64,000 nt of DNA from an uncultured Dokdonia sp. (GCA_947503305.1 CANNDF010000002.1:310001-374000), one strand, 5' to 3'. Shown: positions 1 through 10,565, counted from the stretch's first letter. The notes: a model not told the origin generated them from the sequence alone. Program-made: numbers and translations.

Positions 1-1
1 T

Positions 2-1942
2 ACTTCTGCAGCTACAACTTGTGAGTGGAAATTCCCAATTGAAAATGGGCAACCAACACCAGAAACAAAAGGATATCACTTTAATATAATTGACACACCG
101 GGTCACGTTGATTTTACGGTTGAGGTAAATCGTTCTTTACGTGTACTAGATGGTTTAGTATTCTTGTTTAGTGCAGTTGATGGTGTTGAACCTCAATCAG
201 AAACTAACTGGAGACTTGCAGATAATTACAAAGTACCACGTATTGGTTTTGTAAATAAAATGGACCGTCAAGGATCTAATTTTCTTGCTGTATGTCAACA
301 AGTAAAGGATATGTTAAAGTCTAATGCTGTGCCAATTGTATTAAACATTGGTGATGAAGCAGACTTTAAGGGGATTATCGATCTTGTAAAAAATCGTGCT
401 ATTGTATGGCATGATGAAACACAAGGATCAACTTTTGATATCATCGATATTCCTGAAGATATGAAAGAAGAAGCTCGTAAATATCGTGCACTACTTATAG
501 AAGAAGTAGCAGGATATGATGAGGATCTTTTAGAGAAATTCATGGAAGATGAAGATTCTATTACAGAAGAAGAAGTGCATGCAGCGCTTCGTGCTGCTGT
601 GATGGATATGTCTATCATTCCTATGATATGTGGATCTGCATTTAAAAATAAAGGAGTTCAGTTCTTGTTAGATGCGGTATGTCGTTACTTGCCTTCTCCG
701 ACAGATAAAGAAGGTATTGTAGGAGTTAATCCAGATACAGATCAAGAAGAAATGCGTAAGCCAGATGTAAAAGAACCATTTGCAGCACTAGCTTTTAAAA
801 TTGCAACAGATCCTTTTGTAGGGCGTTTGGCATTTTTCCGTGCATATTCGGGACGTTTAGATGCTGGATCGTATATCTTAAATAATCGTTCAGGTAAAAA
901 AGAACGTATTTCTCGTATTTATCAAATGCATTCTAATAAACAAAATGCTATTGATTATATAGAAGCAGGAGATATTGGAGCAGCTGTTGGATTTAAAGAT
1001 ATTAAGACTGGAGATACAATGTCTTCTGAGAAGCATCCTATTGTTCTTGAATCAATGGACTTTCCAGATCCAGTAATTGGTATCGCAGTAGAGCCTAAGA
1101 CAAAAGCTGATGTTGATAAGCTAGGTATGGCACTTGCTAAACTTTCTGAAGAAGATCCGACATTCCAAGTTAAAACAGATGAAGCGTCAGGACAGACTAT
1201 TATTTCTGGAATGGGTGAGCTTCACTTAGATATTATTGTAGATAGACTTAAGCGTGAGTTTAAGGTAGAGGTTAACCAAGGTCAGCCACAGGTTGAGTAT
1301 AAAGAAGCGATTACTGCAAAAGCCGATCATCGTGAAGTATACAAAAAACAATCTGGTGGTCGAGGTAAATTTGCAGATATCGTATTTACTATAGAGCCTG
1401 CTGAAGAAGGAAAAGTTGGTCTTGACTTTGTTTCTGTAATAAAAGGTGGTAATGTTCCTAAAGAATTTATCCCTTCTATTGAAAAAGGATTTAAGACAGC
1501 AATGATTAATGGTCCTTTGGCTGGTTATGAAGTAGATGCTATGAAAGTAACACTTACAGATGGATCATATCATGATGTAGATTCTGATCAGTTATCTTTC
1601 GAACTTGCTGCCAAGCTTGGATTTAAGAACGCTGCCAAGGCTGCCAAAGCAGTAATTATGGAGCCTATTATGAAACTTGAGGTAATTACTCCTGAAGAAA
1701 ATATGGGTGACATTGTAGGAGATCTTAACCGTCGTCGTGGACAAGTAAGTGATATGGGTGATCGTGCTGGAGCAAAAACAGTAAAAGCAACGGTGCCACT
1801 TTCAGAAATGTTTGGATATGTAACAACATTAAGAACATTATCTTCTGGACGTGCTACATCTACAATGGAATTTTCTCACTATGCAGAGACTCCTTCTAAT
1901 ATATCAGAAGAAGTAATTGCAGCATCTAAAGGAACAAACTAA
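2..1942 (+). CDS. fusA: Elongation factor G, 5'-truncated by window edge
   Basis: Translational GTPase that moves tRNA and mRNA through the ribosome and helps recycle it. The frame is open from base 2, so the gene starts outside the window and the first in-frame ATG at 164 is not the true start. Visible GTPase motifs are TSAATTCEW at the very beginning (G2 region), DTPGHVDFT (G3), NKMD at 254-265 (G4) and GSAFKNKG (G5). Domains II to V follow and end in the usual SHYAETPSN region. The P-loop lies outside. rpsJ follows after 12 bases, so this is the 3' end of a str operon. Identification rests on motif and length match to EF-G. Confidence 0.97.
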   Translation, partial: TSAATTCEWKFPIENGQPTPETKGYHFNIIDTPGHVDFTVEVNRSLRVLDGLVFLFSAVDGVEPQSETNWRLADNYKVPRIGFVNKMDRQGSNFLAVCQQVKDMLKSNAVPIVLNIGDEADFKGIIDLVKNRAIVWHDETQGSTFDIIDIPEDMKEEARKYRALLIEEVAGYDEDLLEKFMEDEDSITEEEVHAALRAAVMDMSIIPMICGSAFKNKGVQFLLDAVCRYLPSPTDKEGIVGVNPDTDQEEMRKPDVKEPFAALAFKIATDPFVGRLAFFRAYSGRLDAGSYILNNRSGKKERISRIYQMHSNKQNAIDYIEAGDIGAAVGFKDIKTGDTMSSEKHPIVLESMDFPDPVIGIAVEPKTKADVDKLGMALAKLSEEDPTFQVKTDEASGQTIISGMGELHLDIIVDRLKREFKVEVNQGQPQVEYKEAITAKADHREVYKKQSGGRGKFADIVFTIEPAEEGKVGLDFVSVIKGGNVPKEFIPSIEKGFKTAMINGPLAGYEVDAMKVTLTDGSYHDVDSDQLSFELAAKLGFKNAAKAAKAVIMEPIMKLEVITPEENMGDIVGDLNRRRGQVSDMGDRAGAKTVKATVPLSEMFGYVTTLRTLSSGRATSTMEFSHYAETPSNISEEVIAASKGTN

Positions 1943-1954
1943 TTTACTAAGGAT

Positions 1955-2260
1955 ATGAGTCAAAAAATAAGAATCAAATTAAAGTCTTACGACCACAACT
2001 TAGTAGATAAGTCTGCTGAGAAAATCGTAAAGACAGTAAAAACGACTGGAGCTGTAGTAACTGGACCAATTCCACTTCCTACACATAAGAAAATTTTTAC
2101 AGTACTACGTTCTCCACACGTAAATAAAAAATCTCGTGAGCAATTTGAGCTTAGCTCTTATAAACGTTTACTAGATATCTATAGTTCTTCTTCAAAAACG
2201 ATTGATGCGTTAATGAAGTTAGAGTTACCTAGTGGAGTTGAAGTAGAGATAAAAGTGTGA
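1955..2260 (+). CDS. rpsJ: 30S ribosomal protein S10
   Basis: Component of the 30S head, also known as NusE in antitermination. The 101-residue length is normal for S10. The N-terminus [14 protein letters not shown] and the segment [13 protein letters not shown] are diagnostic. It starts 12 bases after fusA, so it is probably transcribed with the str operon. It is separated from rplC by 149 bases that hold a palindrome and a terminator-like hairpin, which marks a transcriptional boundary or control point. Confidence 0.97.
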   Translation: MSQKIRIKLKSYDHNLVDKSAEKIVKTVKTTGAVVTGPIPLPTHKKIFTVLRSPHVNKKSREQFELSSYKRLLDIYSSSSKTIDALMKLELPSGVEVEIKV

Positions 2261-2271
2261 TAGATTGAGTG

Positions 2272-2287
2272 CGCTTTCGCGAAAGCG
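2272..2287. repeat. Dispersed palindrome, copy 1 (exact core)
   Basis: Perfect 16-bp palindrome CGCTTTCGCGAAAGCG, 11 bases after the rpsJ stop codon. First of 14 copies of a GCTTTCGCGAAAGC element in the window. Function unknown. Confidence 0.85.
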
Positions 2288-2346
2288 TACTCATCACTAT
2301 AAAATGTCCTGAGCTGCGTGCAAGGGAAAAACGGAGAAAATACATT

Positions 2347-2377
2347 CAGGGTTGGAGGTATTTGACCCTGTTTTTTT
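2347..2377 (+). terminator. Terminator or attenuator between rpsJ and rplC
   Basis: CAGGGT (2347-2352) pairs with ACCCTG (2365-2370) around a 12-base loop, followed at once by seven T. This is a minimal intrinsic terminator shape with a short stem. It either ends the str operon or attenuates transcription into the S10 operon. A weak promoter (TTTG at 2361, TAGAATTT at 2381) could overlap it and supply rplC. Choice between these is inference. Confidence 0.5.
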
Positions 2378-2409
2378 GAATAGAATTTTAATAATTAATA
2401 TAAATAAAT

Positions 2410-3021
2410 ATGTCTGGGTTAATCGGAAAAAAAGTAGGTATGACCAGCATCTTTGACGAAAATGGGAAAAACGTTCCATGTACAGTCTTAGAAGTAGGTC
2501 CCTGCGTAGTTACCCAAGTCAGAACCACAGAAACTGACGGGTATGAAGCCCTTCAACTTGGTTTCGATGACGCAAAAAAGGCAAACAAAGCTGCTAGCGG
2601 TCACGCTAAAAAAGCAGGAACAGTTGCTAAGCGTAAAGTCGTTGAATTCCAAGGATTTGAAGGAGATTTTAAATTAGGTGATGCAATCACTGTAGATCAC
2701 TTTGAAGAAGGTGAGTTTGTAGATGTTGCAGGAACTTCAAAAGGAAAAGGTTTTCAAGGAGTTGTAAAGCGTCATGGATTTGCTGGAGTAGGACAAGCTA
2801 CTCATGGTCAGCATAACCGTTTGAGAGCTCCTGGATCTATTGGAGCTGCGTCTTATCCTGCACGTGTATTTAAAGGAATGCGCATGGCTGGACGTATGGG
2901 AGGTGATCAAGTAAAAGTTCAAAATTTAAGAGTTTTAAAAGTAGTTGCTGAAAAGAATCTACTTGTTGTGAAAGGATGTGTTCCTGGCCATAAAAACGCT
3001 TATGTAACTATTCAGAAATAA
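2410..3021 (+). CDS. rplC: 50S ribosomal protein L3
   Basis: Early-assembling large-subunit protein near the peptidyl transferase centre. The 203 residues match the family length. The signature region [14 protein letters not shown] and the loop [16 protein letters not shown] are clear. ATG at 2410 is the first start after the 149-base leader and gives the typical [14 protein letters not shown]-terminus. It is the first gene of the S10 operon here because rpsJ is separated from it. It overlaps rplD by one base. Confidence 0.97.
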   Translation: MSGLIGKKVGMTSIFDENGKNVPCTVLEVGPCVVTQVRTTETDGYEALQLGFDDAKKANKAASGHAKKAGTVAKRKVVEFQGFEGDFKLGDAITVDHFEEGEFVDVAGTSKGKGFQGVVKRHGFAGVGQATHGQHNRLRAPGSIGAASYPARVFKGMRMAGRMGGDQVKVQNLRVLKVVAEKNLLVVKGCVPGHKNAYVTIQK

Positions 3022-3650
3022 TGAAAGTAGCAGTTGTAGATATAAAAGGAAAAGAAACAGGAAGAAAGGCAGACCTTTCTGATGCTGTTTTTGCTATAGA
3101 GCCTAATAACCATGCTGTATACTTAGATGTTAAGCAATATCTTGCTAATCAACGTCAAGGAACGCATAAGGCTAAAGAAAGAGCTGAAATCGCGGGATCA
3201 ACTCGTAAGATCAAAAAACAAAAAGGAACTGGTACAGCTCGTGCTGGTAGTATTAAGTCTGGTGTATTTAAAGGAGGGGGAAGGATGTTTGGTCCAAGAC
3301 CAAGAAACTACTCTTTTAAATTAAATAAAGGATTGAAAAGATTAGCTCGTCGTTCTGCACTTTCTTTAAAGGCAAATGACAAGGCAATCACAGTCGTAGA
3401 AGACTTTAATTTTGAGACTCCAAAAACAAAAGATTTTATCAATGTGCTTAAGGCGTTAGGTCTTGAAAACAAAAAATCTTTGATAGTGTTGGGAGAGTCA
3501 AATAATAATGTATATTTGTCGTCACGCAATTTAAAGAAGTCGGTGGTTGTAACCACTTCAGAATTAAGTACTTACAATATTGTTAATGCTAATAATGTTG
3601 TATTGCTTGAGGGTTCTTTAGAAGGTATTGAGACTAACTTAGCTAAATAA
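3021..3650 (+). CDS. rplD: 50S ribosomal protein L4
   Basis: Large-subunit protein lining the exit tunnel. 209 residues, normal length. The central [30 protein letters not shown] stretch (split by its tunnel loop) identifies L4. The start ATG shares one base with the rplC stop, implying translational coupling. In gammaproteobacteria L4 represses the S10 operon. Whether it does so here, at the 2261-2409 leader, is untested. Confidence 0.96.
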   Translation: MKVAVVDIKGKETGRKADLSDAVFAIEPNNHAVYLDVKQYLANQRQGTHKAKERAEIAGSTRKIKKQKGTGTARAGSIKSGVFKGGGRMFGPRPRNYSFKLNKGLKRLARRSALSLKANDKAITVVEDFNFETPKTKDFINVLKALGLENKKSLIVLGESNNNVYLSSRNLKKSVVVTTSELSTYNIVNANNVVLLEGSLEGIETNLAK

Positions 3651-3656
3651 GACGTC

Positions 3657-3947
3657 ATGAGTATTTTAATAAAACCTGTTATTACAGAAAAAGCTACGAT
3701 GGATAGTGAGGTTAATAATCGCTATACTTTCGAAGTCAGTATGAGAACAAATAAGGTTGAAATTAAAAAAGCAGTAGAAGCTGCTTATGGTGTTTCAGTT
3801 GAAAAAGTTCGAACAATGAATGTCCGTCCAAATCGCAAATCTCGTTACACGAAATCTGGGGTTATTACTGGTAAAACAAATGCAATTAAAAAAGCAATTG
3901 TACAGTTGGCGGAAGGTGATACAATAGATTTTTATAACAACATTTAA
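3657..3947 (+). CDS. rplW: 50S ribosomal protein L23
   Basis: Binds 23S rRNA at the tunnel exit and is the docking site for trigger factor and SRP. 96 residues, family length. The N-terminal IKPVITEKATM and the basic loop VRPNRKSRYTKSG are typical. Six bases separate it from rplD and nine from rplB. Confidence 0.96.
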   Translation: MSILIKPVITEKATMDSEVNNRYTFEVSMRTNKVEIKKAVEAAYGVSVEKVRTMNVRPNRKSRYTKSGVITGKTNAIKKAIVQLAEGDTIDFYNNI

Positions 3948-3956
3948 TTTTAAAAA

Positions 3957-4781
3957 ATGTCAGTAAGAAAATTAAAACCTATCACTCCAGGGCAGCGATT
4001 TAGAGTTGTAAATGGTTTCGACCAGATTACGACTGACAAGCCGGAAAAGAGCCTTTTGGCTCCAAGAAAACGCTCAGGAGGTAGAAACAACACGGGAAAA
4101 ATGACCGTACGCCAACTAGGTGGGGGTCATAAAAGAAGATACCGTATTATTGATTTTAAGCGTAACAAGGAAGGTATCCCTGCTACCGTAGCTTCAATTC
4201 AATACGACCCAAACAGAACAGCATTTATTGCATTGCTTAATTACCAAGATGGTGAAAAGCGATATGTGATTGCTCAAAATGGTCTTCAAGTTGGTCAAAA
4301 TCTTTTATCTGGACCTAATGTAGCTCCAGAAATTGGAAATGCAATGCCGCTTTCAGATATACCATTAGGTACAATAATTTCTTGTATAGAATTACGTCCA
4401 GGTCAAGGAGCTGTGATGGCTCGTAGTGCTGGAGCTTTTGCTCAACTAATGGCTAGAGATGGTAAATTTGCTACGGTTAAATTACCTTCAGGTGAAACAA
4501 GATTAATTCTTGTTACATGTATGGCAACTATAGGAGCAGTATCTAATAGTGATCATCAATTACTTGTGTCTGGTAAAGCGGGTAGAAGTCGTTGGTTAGG
4601 AAGAAGACCTCGAGTACGTCCAGTAGTGATGAACCCAGTTGATCACCCAATGGGTGGTGGAGAAGGGAAATCTTCTGGAGGTCACCCTCGTAATAGAAAC
4701 GGTGTTCCTGCTAAAGGTTATAGAACGCGTTCTAAGACGAAAGCGAGTAATAAATATATTGTAGAACGTAGAAAGAAATAA
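3957..4781 (+). CDS. rplB: 50S ribosomal protein L2
   Basis: Highly conserved protein needed for subunit association and peptidyl transferase activity. 274 residues. The C-terminal signature [14 protein letters not shown], with the conserved His of the peptidyl transferase region, and the [15 protein letters not shown] tail are present. Located in normal S10-operon order between L23 and S19. Confidence 0.98.
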   Translation: MSVRKLKPITPGQRFRVVNGFDQITTDKPEKSLLAPRKRSGGRNNTGKMTVRQLGGGHKRRYRIIDFKRNKEGIPATVASIQYDPNRTAFIALLNYQDGEKRYVIAQNGLQVGQNLLSGPNVAPEIGNAMPLSDIPLGTIISCIELRPGQGAVMARSAGAFAQLMARDGKFATVKLPSGETRLILVTCMATIGAVSNSDHQLLVSGKAGRSRWLGRRPRVRPVVMNPVDHPMGGGEGKSSGGHPRNRNGVPAKGYRTRSKTKASNKYIVERRKK

Positions 4782-4787
4782 TAAGAT

Positions 4788-5066
4788 ATGGCACGTTCAT
4801 TAAAAAAGGGACCTTACGTTCACTATAAGTTAGAAAAGAAAGTAGCTGCAAACGTTGAGAGCAATAAGAAGACGGTCATAAAGACTTGGTCTCGTGCTTC
4901 AATGATTACCCCAGATTTTGTCGGGCAAACAATTGCAGTTCACAATGGTCGTCAGTTTGTACCAGTATATGTTACTGAAAACATGGTAGGCCACAAATTA
5001 GGAGAATTTTCACCGACACGTTCTTACAGAGGGCATGCAGGTGCAAAAAATAAAGGTAAAAAATAA
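4788..5066 (+). CDS. rpsS: 30S ribosomal protein S19
   Basis: Head protein of the small subunit that contacts S13. 92 residues. [29 protein letters not shown] and [16 protein letters not shown] are characteristic. Six-base gap from rplB, eight to rplV. Confidence 0.97.
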   Translation: MARSLKKGPYVHYKLEKKVAANVESNKKTVIKTWSRASMITPDFVGQTIAVHNGRQFVPVYVTENMVGHKLGEFSPTRSYRGHAGAKNKGKK

Positions 5067-5074
5067 TTGAAGTC

Positions 5075-5485
5075 ATGGGAGTTCGTAAAAGAGAATCAGC
5101 AGAAGCGCGCAAGGCTGCAAATAAGCAAGTAGCTTTCGCTAAATTGAATAACTGCCCGACTTCACCTCGTAAAATGCGTCTAGTAGCAGATATGATACGA
5201 GGTGCAAAGGTGGAAAGAGCACTTCAATTGTTAAAGTTTAGTAATAAAGAGGCGTCTCGTAAAGTTGAAAAACTTGTCCTTTCTGCGATAGCAAATTGGG
5301 AAGCAAAAAATGAGGAAGCCAGTATAGAAGATGCAGACCTTTTTATCAAAGAGATAAGAGTTGATAGTGGTGCGATGTTAAAAAGACTTCGCCCTGCTCC
5401 ACAAGGTAGAGCACATAGAATAAGAAAACGCAGCAATCACGTTACAGTTGTGCTTGGTGCAAACGATAACACACAAAGCAATTAA
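5075..5485 (+). CDS. rplV: 50S ribosomal protein L22
   Basis: Spans the large subunit and lines the exit tunnel opposite L4. The 136 residues are longer than the roughly 110 of E. coli, mainly through an N-terminal [14 protein letters not shown] extension and an acidic internal segment, as is common in Bacteroidota. The beta-hairpin [22 protein letters not shown] near the C-terminus identifies it. Confidence 0.96.
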   Translation: MGVRKRESAEARKAANKQVAFAKLNNCPTSPRKMRLVADMIRGAKVERALQLLKFSNKEASRKVEKLVLSAIANWEAKNEEASIEDADLFIKEIRVDSGAMLKRLRPAPQGRAHRIRKRSNHVTVVLGANDNTQSN

Positions 5486-5489
5486 TTAG

Positions 5490-6206
5490 ATGGGACAGAA
5501 GACAAATCCAATCGGGAATCGCCTAGGTATTATTAGAGGATGGGAATCCAACTGGTACGGAGGTAATGACTACGGTGATAAACTTGCCGAAGACGATAAG
5601 ATTAGAAGATATATTCATGCTCGTTTAAGTAAAGCTAGTGTGTCACGTGTAATTATTGAGCGTACGCTTAAACTTGTAACCGTTACTATCACTACTGCTA
5701 GACCTGGTATTATCATTGGGAAAGGTGGGCAAGAGGTAGACAAGTTAAAAGAAGAGCTTAAGAAAATTACTGAAAAAGAAGTACAAATTAATATCCACGA
5801 AATCAAACGTCCGGAACTAGATGCGTTCTTGGTAGGATCTAGTGTTGCTCGTCAGATAGAGGGTCGTATCTCTTTCCGTCGTGCTATCAAGATGGCTATT
5901 GCGGCTGCAATGCGTATGAATGCAGAGGGTATTAAAATCCAAATTTCTGGACGTTTGAATGGCGCTGAAATGGCACGTTCTGAGTCTTATAAAGATGGAC
6001 GTATTCCTTTATCAACATTTAGAGCCGATATAGACTATGCTTTAGTAGAAGCGCATACTACTTATGGTAGATTGGGTATTAAAGTATGGATTATGAAAGG
6101 TGAAGTATATGGCAAAAGAGAACTTTCTCCATTAGTAGGTTTACAGAAAAAATCTTCTAAAGGTGGTTCTGGTAAGGATAACCGAGGACCTCGTCGTAGA
6201 AAGTAA
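5490..6206 (+). CDS. rpsC: 30S ribosomal protein S3
   Basis: Forms part of the mRNA entry channel and helicase activity. 238 residues. The type II KH domain with [15 protein letters not shown] is seen near residues 74-88, and the C-terminal domain carries [12 protein letters not shown] and [12 protein letters not shown]. The basic, Gly/Ser-rich tail is usual. Four-base gap from rplV. Confidence 0.97.
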   Translation: MGQKTNPIGNRLGIIRGWESNWYGGNDYGDKLAEDDKIRRYIHARLSKASVSRVIIERTLKLVTVTITTARPGIIIGKGGQEVDKLKEELKKITEKEVQINIHEIKRPELDAFLVGSSVARQIEGRISFRRAIKMAIAAAMRMNAEGIKIQISGRLNGAEMARSESYKDGRIPLSTFRADIDYALVEAHTTYGRLGIKVWIMKGEVYGKRELSPLVGLQKKSSKGGSGKDNRGPRRRK

Positions 6207-6226
6207 TTTTTTAAAAGAACAAAAAA

Positions 6227-6649
6227 ATGTTACAGCCTAAAAAAACAAAATTCAGAAAGCAGCAAAAAGGACGTATGAAAGGACTCTCTCAGAGAGGGCA
6301 TACTCTTTCTAATGGTACTTTTGGAATTAAATCTACGGATTCTAATTTTATTACTGCTAGACAAATAGAAGCCGCTCGTATCGCAGCAACTCGTTACATG
6401 AAAAGGGAAGGTCAATTATGGATCAAAATATTCCCGGACAAGCCTATAACTAAGAAACCTCTAGAGGTACGTATGGGTAAAGGTAAAGGAGCTGTAGAAT
6501 ATTGGGCTGCTGTTGTAAAACCAGGACGTATTTTATTTGAAGTAGGAGGTGTGCCTGAGCCAGTGGCTAAAGAAGCACTTAGACTTGCTGCTCAAAAACT
6601 TCCTGTAAGAACGAAATATATCGTAGCTAGAGATTTTTCAGCTGAATAA
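6227..6649 (+). CDS. rplP: 50S ribosomal protein L16
   Basis: Binds near the A site and 5S rRNA. 140 residues. [19 protein letters not shown], the [19 protein letters not shown]-like segment and [12 protein letters not shown] are diagnostic. The 20-base gap from rpsC is slightly longer than the neighbours but shows no hairpin. Confidence 0.97.
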   Translation: MLQPKKTKFRKQQKGRMKGLSQRGHTLSNGTFGIKSTDSNFITARQIEAARIAATRYMKREGQLWIKIFPDKPITKKPLEVRMGKGKGAVEYWAAVVKPGRILFEVGGVPEPVAKEALRLAAQKLPVRTKYIVARDFSAE

Positions 6650-6660
6650 ATTTGAATACA

Positions 6661-6849
6661 ATGAAACAATCAGAGGTAAAAGGATTATCTGTAGCAGAAT
6701 TACAAGAAGAACTTGGTAAGGCTAAAAGATCTTATGCAGATCTTAAAATGGCACATACCATTTCTCCATTAGAGAATCCTATTCAATTGCGTACGTTAAG
6801 ACGTACTGTCGCAAGAATAGCAACTGAGTTAACTAAAAGACAAGATTAA
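6661..6849 (+). CDS. rpmC: 50S ribosomal protein L29
   Basis: Small helical protein at the tunnel exit next to L23. I chose ATG at 6661 (62 residues, [18 protein letters not shown]) over an in-frame TTG at 6652, because family members begin at this Met and the TTG lies two bases after the rplP stop. The [19 protein letters not shown] tail matches L29. Confidence 0.94.
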   Translation: MKQSEVKGLSVAELQEELGKAKRSYADLKMAHTISPLENPIQLRTLRRTVARIATELTKRQD

Positions 6850-6860
6850 CGCTGCTAAAG

Positions 6861-7118
6861 ATGGAAAAAAGAAATTTAAGAAAAGAGCGTATCGGTGTAG
6901 TAACCAGTAACAAGATGCAAAAGTCTATCGTTGTTGCAGAGGTTAAAAAAGTAAAGCACCCTATGTATGGTAAATTCGTTTTGAAAACGAAAAAATACGT
7001 AGCACACGACGAAACAAATGACTGCAACGAAGGAGATACGGTTAGGATAATGGAAACACGTCCTATGAGTAAATCAAAATGTTGGAGACTAGTAGAAATC
7101 ATTGAAAGAGCTAAGTAA
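6861..7118 (+). CDS. rpsQ: 30S ribosomal protein S17
   Basis: OB-fold protein of the small-subunit body. 85 residues. [19 protein letters not shown] and [19 protein letters not shown] identify it. The stop overlaps the rplN ATG by one base, so the two are likely translationally coupled. Confidence 0.96.
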   Translation: MEKRNLRKERIGVVTSNKMQKSIVVAEVKKVKHPMYGKFVLKTKKYVAHDETNDCNEGDTVRIMETRPMSKSKCWRLVEIIERAK

Positions 7119-7486
7119 TGTTACAGCAAGAATCAAGATTAAAAGTAGCAGATAACACAGGAGCAAAAGAAGTTTTGACTATCCGTGTGTTGGGAGGTAC
7201 TAAAAGAAGATATGCTTCTGTAGGAGATAAGATTGTTGTATCTGTAAAAGATGCAACACCTAACGGTCAAGTTAAAAAAGGAGCCGTATCTACAGCAGTA
7301 GTTGTGCGTACTAAGAAAGAAGTACGTCGTCCAGATGGATCTTATATCCGTTTTGATGATAATGCTTGTGTTCTTTTAAACGCTCAAGGCGAAATGCGAG
7401 GCACTCGTGTTTTTGGTCCTGTAGCGAGAGAACTTCGTGATAAACAATTCATGAAGATTGTATCATTAGCACCAGAAGTGCTTTAA
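7118..7486 (+). CDS. rplN: 50S ribosomal protein L14
   Basis: Located at the subunit interface and the binding site of the silencing factor RsfS. 122 residues, family length. [18 protein letters not shown] and [13 protein letters not shown] are conserved. One-base overlap with rpsQ; 11-base gap to rplX. Confidence 0.97.
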   Translation: MLQQESRLKVADNTGAKEVLTIRVLGGTKRRYASVGDKIVVSVKDATPNGQVKKGAVSTAVVVRTKKEVRRPDGSYIRFDDNACVLLNAQGEMRGTRVFGPVARELRDKQFMKIVSLAPEVL

Positions 7487-7497
7487 TACATTAGAAG

Positions 7498-7809
7498 ATG
7501 ACAAAGCTAAAAATAAAATCTGGAGATACAGTACGTGTAATTGCTGGAGATCATAAAGGTCAGGAAGGTAAAGTTACCAAAGTATTTATAGAAAAGAACA
7601 AAGCGATTGTAGAGGGCGTGAATATGGTAAAGAAACACGAGAAGCCTAGTGCTTCAAACCCTCAAGGCGGTATTAAAGAGAAAGAAGCATCTCTTCAAAT
7701 TTCAAACTTGTCTTTAATAGACAAAAACGGAAAAGCTACTCGTGTAGGTTACCGTATGGAAGATGATAAGAAAGTACGCTTCGCTAAAACAACAAACGAA
7801 ATCATATAG
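7498..7809 (+). CDS. rplX: 50S ribosomal protein L24
   Basis: Assembly initiator protein of the large subunit. 103 residues. The N-terminal KOW motif [18 protein letters not shown] (residues about 9-26) and [14 protein letters not shown] are clear. Two bases to rplE. Confidence 0.96.
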   Translation: MTKLKIKSGDTVRVIAGDHKGQEGKVTKVFIEKNKAIVEGVNMVKKHEKPSASNPQGGIKEKEASLQISNLSLIDKNGKATRVGYRMEDDKKVRFAKTTNEII

Positions 7810-7811
7810 TC

Positions 7812-8363
7812 ATGGGATACGTACCAAGATTAAAGCAAGAGTTTAAAGATCGTGTGACGGTTGCTCTTAAAGAAGAATTCGGTTATAAAAATGTAATGCA
7901 AGTACCTAAACTTAACAAGATCGTTGTATCTCGTGGTGTAGGCGCTGCTGTTGCAGATAAAAAATTGGTAGAAAATGCAGTTGAAGAACTTACCCTAATT
8001 ACTGGGCAAAGAGCTATCGCTACTATTTCTAAGAAAGACGTTGCTACATTTAAGCTTCGTAAAGGAATGCCAATTGGAGCAAAAGTTACTTTACGTGGTG
8101 AACGTATGTATGAGTTTTTAGATAGACTTATTACATCTGCATTACCACGAGTAAGAGATTTTGGAGGAATTAGTGCTACTGGATTTGATGGTAGAGGTAA
8201 TTACAATATGGGAATTACTGAACAAATTATCTTCCCAGAAATCAATATCGATAAAATCAAGAAGATTGATGGTATGAATATTACTTTCGAAACTTCTGCT
8301 GCTACCGATAAAGAAGCAAAATCATTGTTAACAGAACTGGGTTTACCTTTCAAAAAGAATTAA
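7812..8363 (+). CDS. rplE: 50S ribosomal protein L5
   Basis: Binds 5S rRNA and contacts the P-site tRNA. 183 residues. [14 protein letters not shown] near the start, [24 protein letters not shown] and the [16 protein letters not shown] segment are typical. Two-base gaps on both sides. Confidence 0.97.
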   Translation: MGYVPRLKQEFKDRVTVALKEEFGYKNVMQVPKLNKIVVSRGVGAAVADKKLVENAVEELTLITGQRAIATISKKDVATFKLRKGMPIGAKVTLRGERMYEFLDRLITSALPRVRDFGGISATGFDGRGNYNMGITEQIIFPEINIDKIKKIDGMNITFETSAATDKEAKSLLTELGLPFKKN

Positions 8364-8365
8364 TT

Positions 8366-8635
8366 ATGGCTAAAGAATCAATGAAAGCCCGTGAGGTGAA
8401 AAGAGCAAAGACGGTTGCTAAATATGCTGAAAAACGAAAAGCTTTGAAAGAAGCAGGAGATTATGACGCATTACAAAAGTTACCTAGAAATGCATCGCCT
8501 ATACGTATGCACAACCGATGTAAGTTAACAGGTCGCCCTAAAGGGTATATGAGACAATTTGGAATTTCACGTGTAATGTTCCGTGAAATGGCCAACAAAG
8601 GTCTTATTCCAGGAGTTAAGAAAGCTAGCTGGTAA
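8366..8635 (+). CDS. rpsN: 30S ribosomal protein S14, zinc-free type
   Basis: Small-subunit head protein. The 89-residue length and the absence of paired CxxC motifs (one Cys, in [21 protein letters not shown]) show the longer, zinc-independent form. Together with the zinc-free L36 in this cluster it suggests a low ribosomal zinc demand. A 66-base gap to rpsH follows, unusually long for this operon. Confidence 0.96.
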   Translation: MAKESMKAREVKRAKTVAKYAEKRKALKEAGDYDALQKLPRNASPIRMHNRCKLTGRPKGYMRQFGISRVMFREMANKGLIPGVKKASW

Positions 8636-8659
8636 ACAAATAAGTATTAACTGGTAGAA

Positions 8660-8681
8660 GGTTTTGCAAAAGCAAAAAACC
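8660..8681 (+). promoter_or_regulatory. Hairpin in the rpsN-rpsH gap
   Basis: GGTTTTGC (8660-8667), loop AAAA, then GCAAAAAACC (8672-8681) can form an eight-pair stem with a two-base bulge, centred in the 66-base gap before rpsH. There is no T-tract after it, so it is not a terminator. A role in S8 control is only inference from the position. Confidence 0.35.
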
Positions 8682-8701
8682 ATTACTGAAATTAAATATA
8701 A

Positions 8702-9100
8702 ATGAATACAGATCCAATTGCAGATTTTCTGACTAGAGTTAGAAATGCAGCTGCAGCAAATCACAGGGTAGTTGATATCCCTGCATCTAACTTGAAAAAG
8801 GAGATGACGAAAATCTTGTTTGATCAAGGTTATATATTAAGTTACAAATTCGAAAAAGGAAAAGCTCAGGATATTATCAAAATTGCATTGAAATATGATG
8901 GGATGACTAAAGAGTCTGTGATTAAAGATATTCAAAGAATAAGTAAGCCTGGTTTACGTAAATATGCTTCTTCATCTGATATACCTCGTATATTAAATGG
9001 TTTAGGTATTGCTATTGTTTCTACTTCTAAAGGAGTTATGACTGGAAAGCAAGCTCAACAAGCAAATGTAGGTGGCGAAGTACTTTGTTACGTTTACTAA
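8702..9100 (+). CDS. rpsH: 30S ribosomal protein S8
   Basis: Central-domain 16S rRNA binder and the classic autoregulator of the spc operon in E. coli. 132 residues. MNTDPIADFLTRVRNA and the C-terminal STSKGVMTGKQAQQANVGGEVLCYVY are diagnostic. It follows the longest gap in this part of the cluster, which contains a hairpin. Confidence 0.97.
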   Translation: MNTDPIADFLTRVRNAAAANHRVVDIPASNLKKEMTKILFDQGYILSYKFEKGKAQDIIKIALKYDGMTKESVIKDIQRISKPGLRKYASSSDIPRILNGLGIAIVSTSKGVMTGKQAQQANVGGEVLCYVY

Positions 9101-9121
9101 CCAGTTAAAAGACAAAGAATT

Positions 9122-9664
9122 ATGTCAAGAATAGGTAAAAGTCCAATTACAGTACCAGATGGTGTTACAGTTAATGTAGCAAATGGAATTGTAACAGTAA
9201 AAGGAAAATTAGGTGAACTTACACAAGAGTTTTCAGACATTACTATAAAAGTAGAAGATGGAACAGTTACTCTTGAAAGAGCTTCTGATAAAAAAGATGT
9301 TAGAGCAAAGCACGGTTTATATCGTTCGCTTATTTTTAATATGATAGAAGGTGTATCTAAAGGATGGACCAAAGAACTAGAACTTGTAGGAGTAGGATAC
9401 CGTGCGAGTAATCAAGGGCAAAAGTTAGATTTAGCTGTTGGTTTTTCTCATAATATCGTATTAGATATAGCTCCAGAAGTAAAAGTGGAAACAGTATCTG
9501 AAAAAGGTAAAAATCCAATAGTAAAACTTAGCTCACACGATAAGCAATTAGTTGGTGCAGTTGCAGCGAAGATTCGTAGTTTTCGTAAGCCTGAGCCATA
9601 CAAAGGAAAGGGTATTAAGTTTGTAGGTGAAGAATTAAGAAGAAAAGCAGGTAAATCTGCATAA
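9122..9664 (+). CDS. rplF: 50S ribosomal protein L6
   Basis: Two-domain protein near the factor-binding site. 180 residues. MSRIGKSPITVPDGVTV and the C-terminal PEPYKGKGIKFVGEELRRKAGKSA signature are present. 21-base gap from rpsH. Confidence 0.97.
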   Translation: MSRIGKSPITVPDGVTVNVANGIVTVKGKLGELTQEFSDITIKVEDGTVTLERASDKKDVRAKHGLYRSLIFNMIEGVSKGWTKELELVGVGYRASNQGQKLDLAVGFSHNIVLDIAPEVKVETVSEKGKNPIVKLSSHDKQLVGAVAAKIRSFRKPEPYKGKGIKFVGEELRRKAGKSA

Positions 9665-9676
9665 TACATAGGGATC

Positions 9677-10033
9677 ATGGCATTATCAAAAAGTGAAAAA
9701 AGAAATAGAATTCATTTAAGAATTCGTAAGACTATTTCTGGAACTGCAGAGCGCCCAAGACTCTGTGTGTTTAGAAGTAATAAAGAGATATACGCTCAAA
9801 TTATTGATGATTTGACGGGTAATACATTAGGTGCTGCTTCATCTCGTGATAAAGATATAGTTGCTACAAAAGCAAGTAAATCAGATGTCGCAAAATTAGT
9901 AGGAAAAGCAATTGCTGAAAAAGCAACAAAATCTGGTGTTGAATCTGTTGTTTTTGACAGAGGAGGTTATCTATATCATGGAAGAGTAAAACAACTAGCA
10001 GAAGGCGCTCGAGAAGGCGGACTTAAATTCTAA
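9677..10033 (+). CDS. rplR: 50S ribosomal protein L18
   Basis: Binds 5S rRNA with L5. 118 residues. [20 protein letters not shown] and [26 protein letters not shown] identify it. Twelve bases after rplF, seven before rpsE. Confidence 0.97.
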   Translation: MALSKSEKRNRIHLRIRKTISGTAERPRLCVFRSNKEIYAQIIDDLTGNTLGAASSRDKDIVATKASKSDVAKLVGKAIAEKATKSGVESVVFDRGGYLYHGRVKQLAEGAREGGLKF

Positions 10034-10040
10034 AGAAATT

Positions 10041-10565
10041 ATGTATCAGAATTATAAAAACGTAGAGTTAGTAAAACCTAGTGGTTTAGAACTTAAAGAT
10101 CGCTTAGTAGGGGTACAGCGTGTAACTAAAGTAACAAAAGGAGGTAGAGCTTTTGGATTTTCTGCTATTGTTGTTGTAGGTGATGAAAATGGTGTTGTAG
10201 GACAAGGATTAGGAAAATCAAAGGAAGTTGCTTCGGCTATAGCAAAAGCCGTAGAGGATGCAAAGAAAAACCTTGTACGTATTCCTTTGAACAAGAAAAC
10301 AATTCCCCACGAACAAAAAGGGAAATACGGAGGAGCTCGTGTTTTATTACTACCAGCTGCTGCGGGTACTGGAGTAATTGCAGGTGGTGCTATACGTGCT
10401 GTATTGGAATCAGTAGGAATACATGATGTATTATCTAAAAACCAAGGTTCATCAAACCCTCATAATGTTGTAAAAGCAACTTTTGATGCCTTACTTCAAT
10501 TACGAAGTGCAGAAACTGTAGCTAAGCAACGTGGTATTTCGTTGGATAAAGTTTTTAAAGGATAA
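10041..10565 (+). CDS. rpsE: 30S ribosomal protein S5
   Basis: Fidelity protein at the mRNA entry site. 174 residues. The double-stranded RNA-binding-like N-terminal domain has [25 protein letters not shown], and the S5 C-terminal domain has [43 protein letters not shown]. The start ATG at 10041 gives the usual Bacteroidota N-terminus. Confidence 0.97.
   Translation: MYQNYKNVELVKPSGLELKDRLVGVQRVTKVTKGGRAFGFSAIVVVGDENGVVGQGLGKSKEVASAIAKAVEDAKKNLVRIPLNKKTIPHEQKGKYGGARVLLLPAAAGTGVIAGGAIRAVLESVGIHDVLSKNQGSSNPHNVVKATFDALLQLRSAETVAKQRGISLDKVFKG

Noticed and set aside
1-163. fusA starting at the ATG at 164
   Set aside because: The frame is open to the window edge and the upstream codons encode conserved G2 and G3 GTPase motifs, so this is truncation by the window and not a short gene.
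295-618. Open frame of 107 codons on the minus strand inside fusA
   Set aside because: Opposite a clearly functional, conserved gene; Ser/Ile-rich composition is the mirror of its codons. Similar antisense frames occur under many ribosomal and dcw genes and were all left out.
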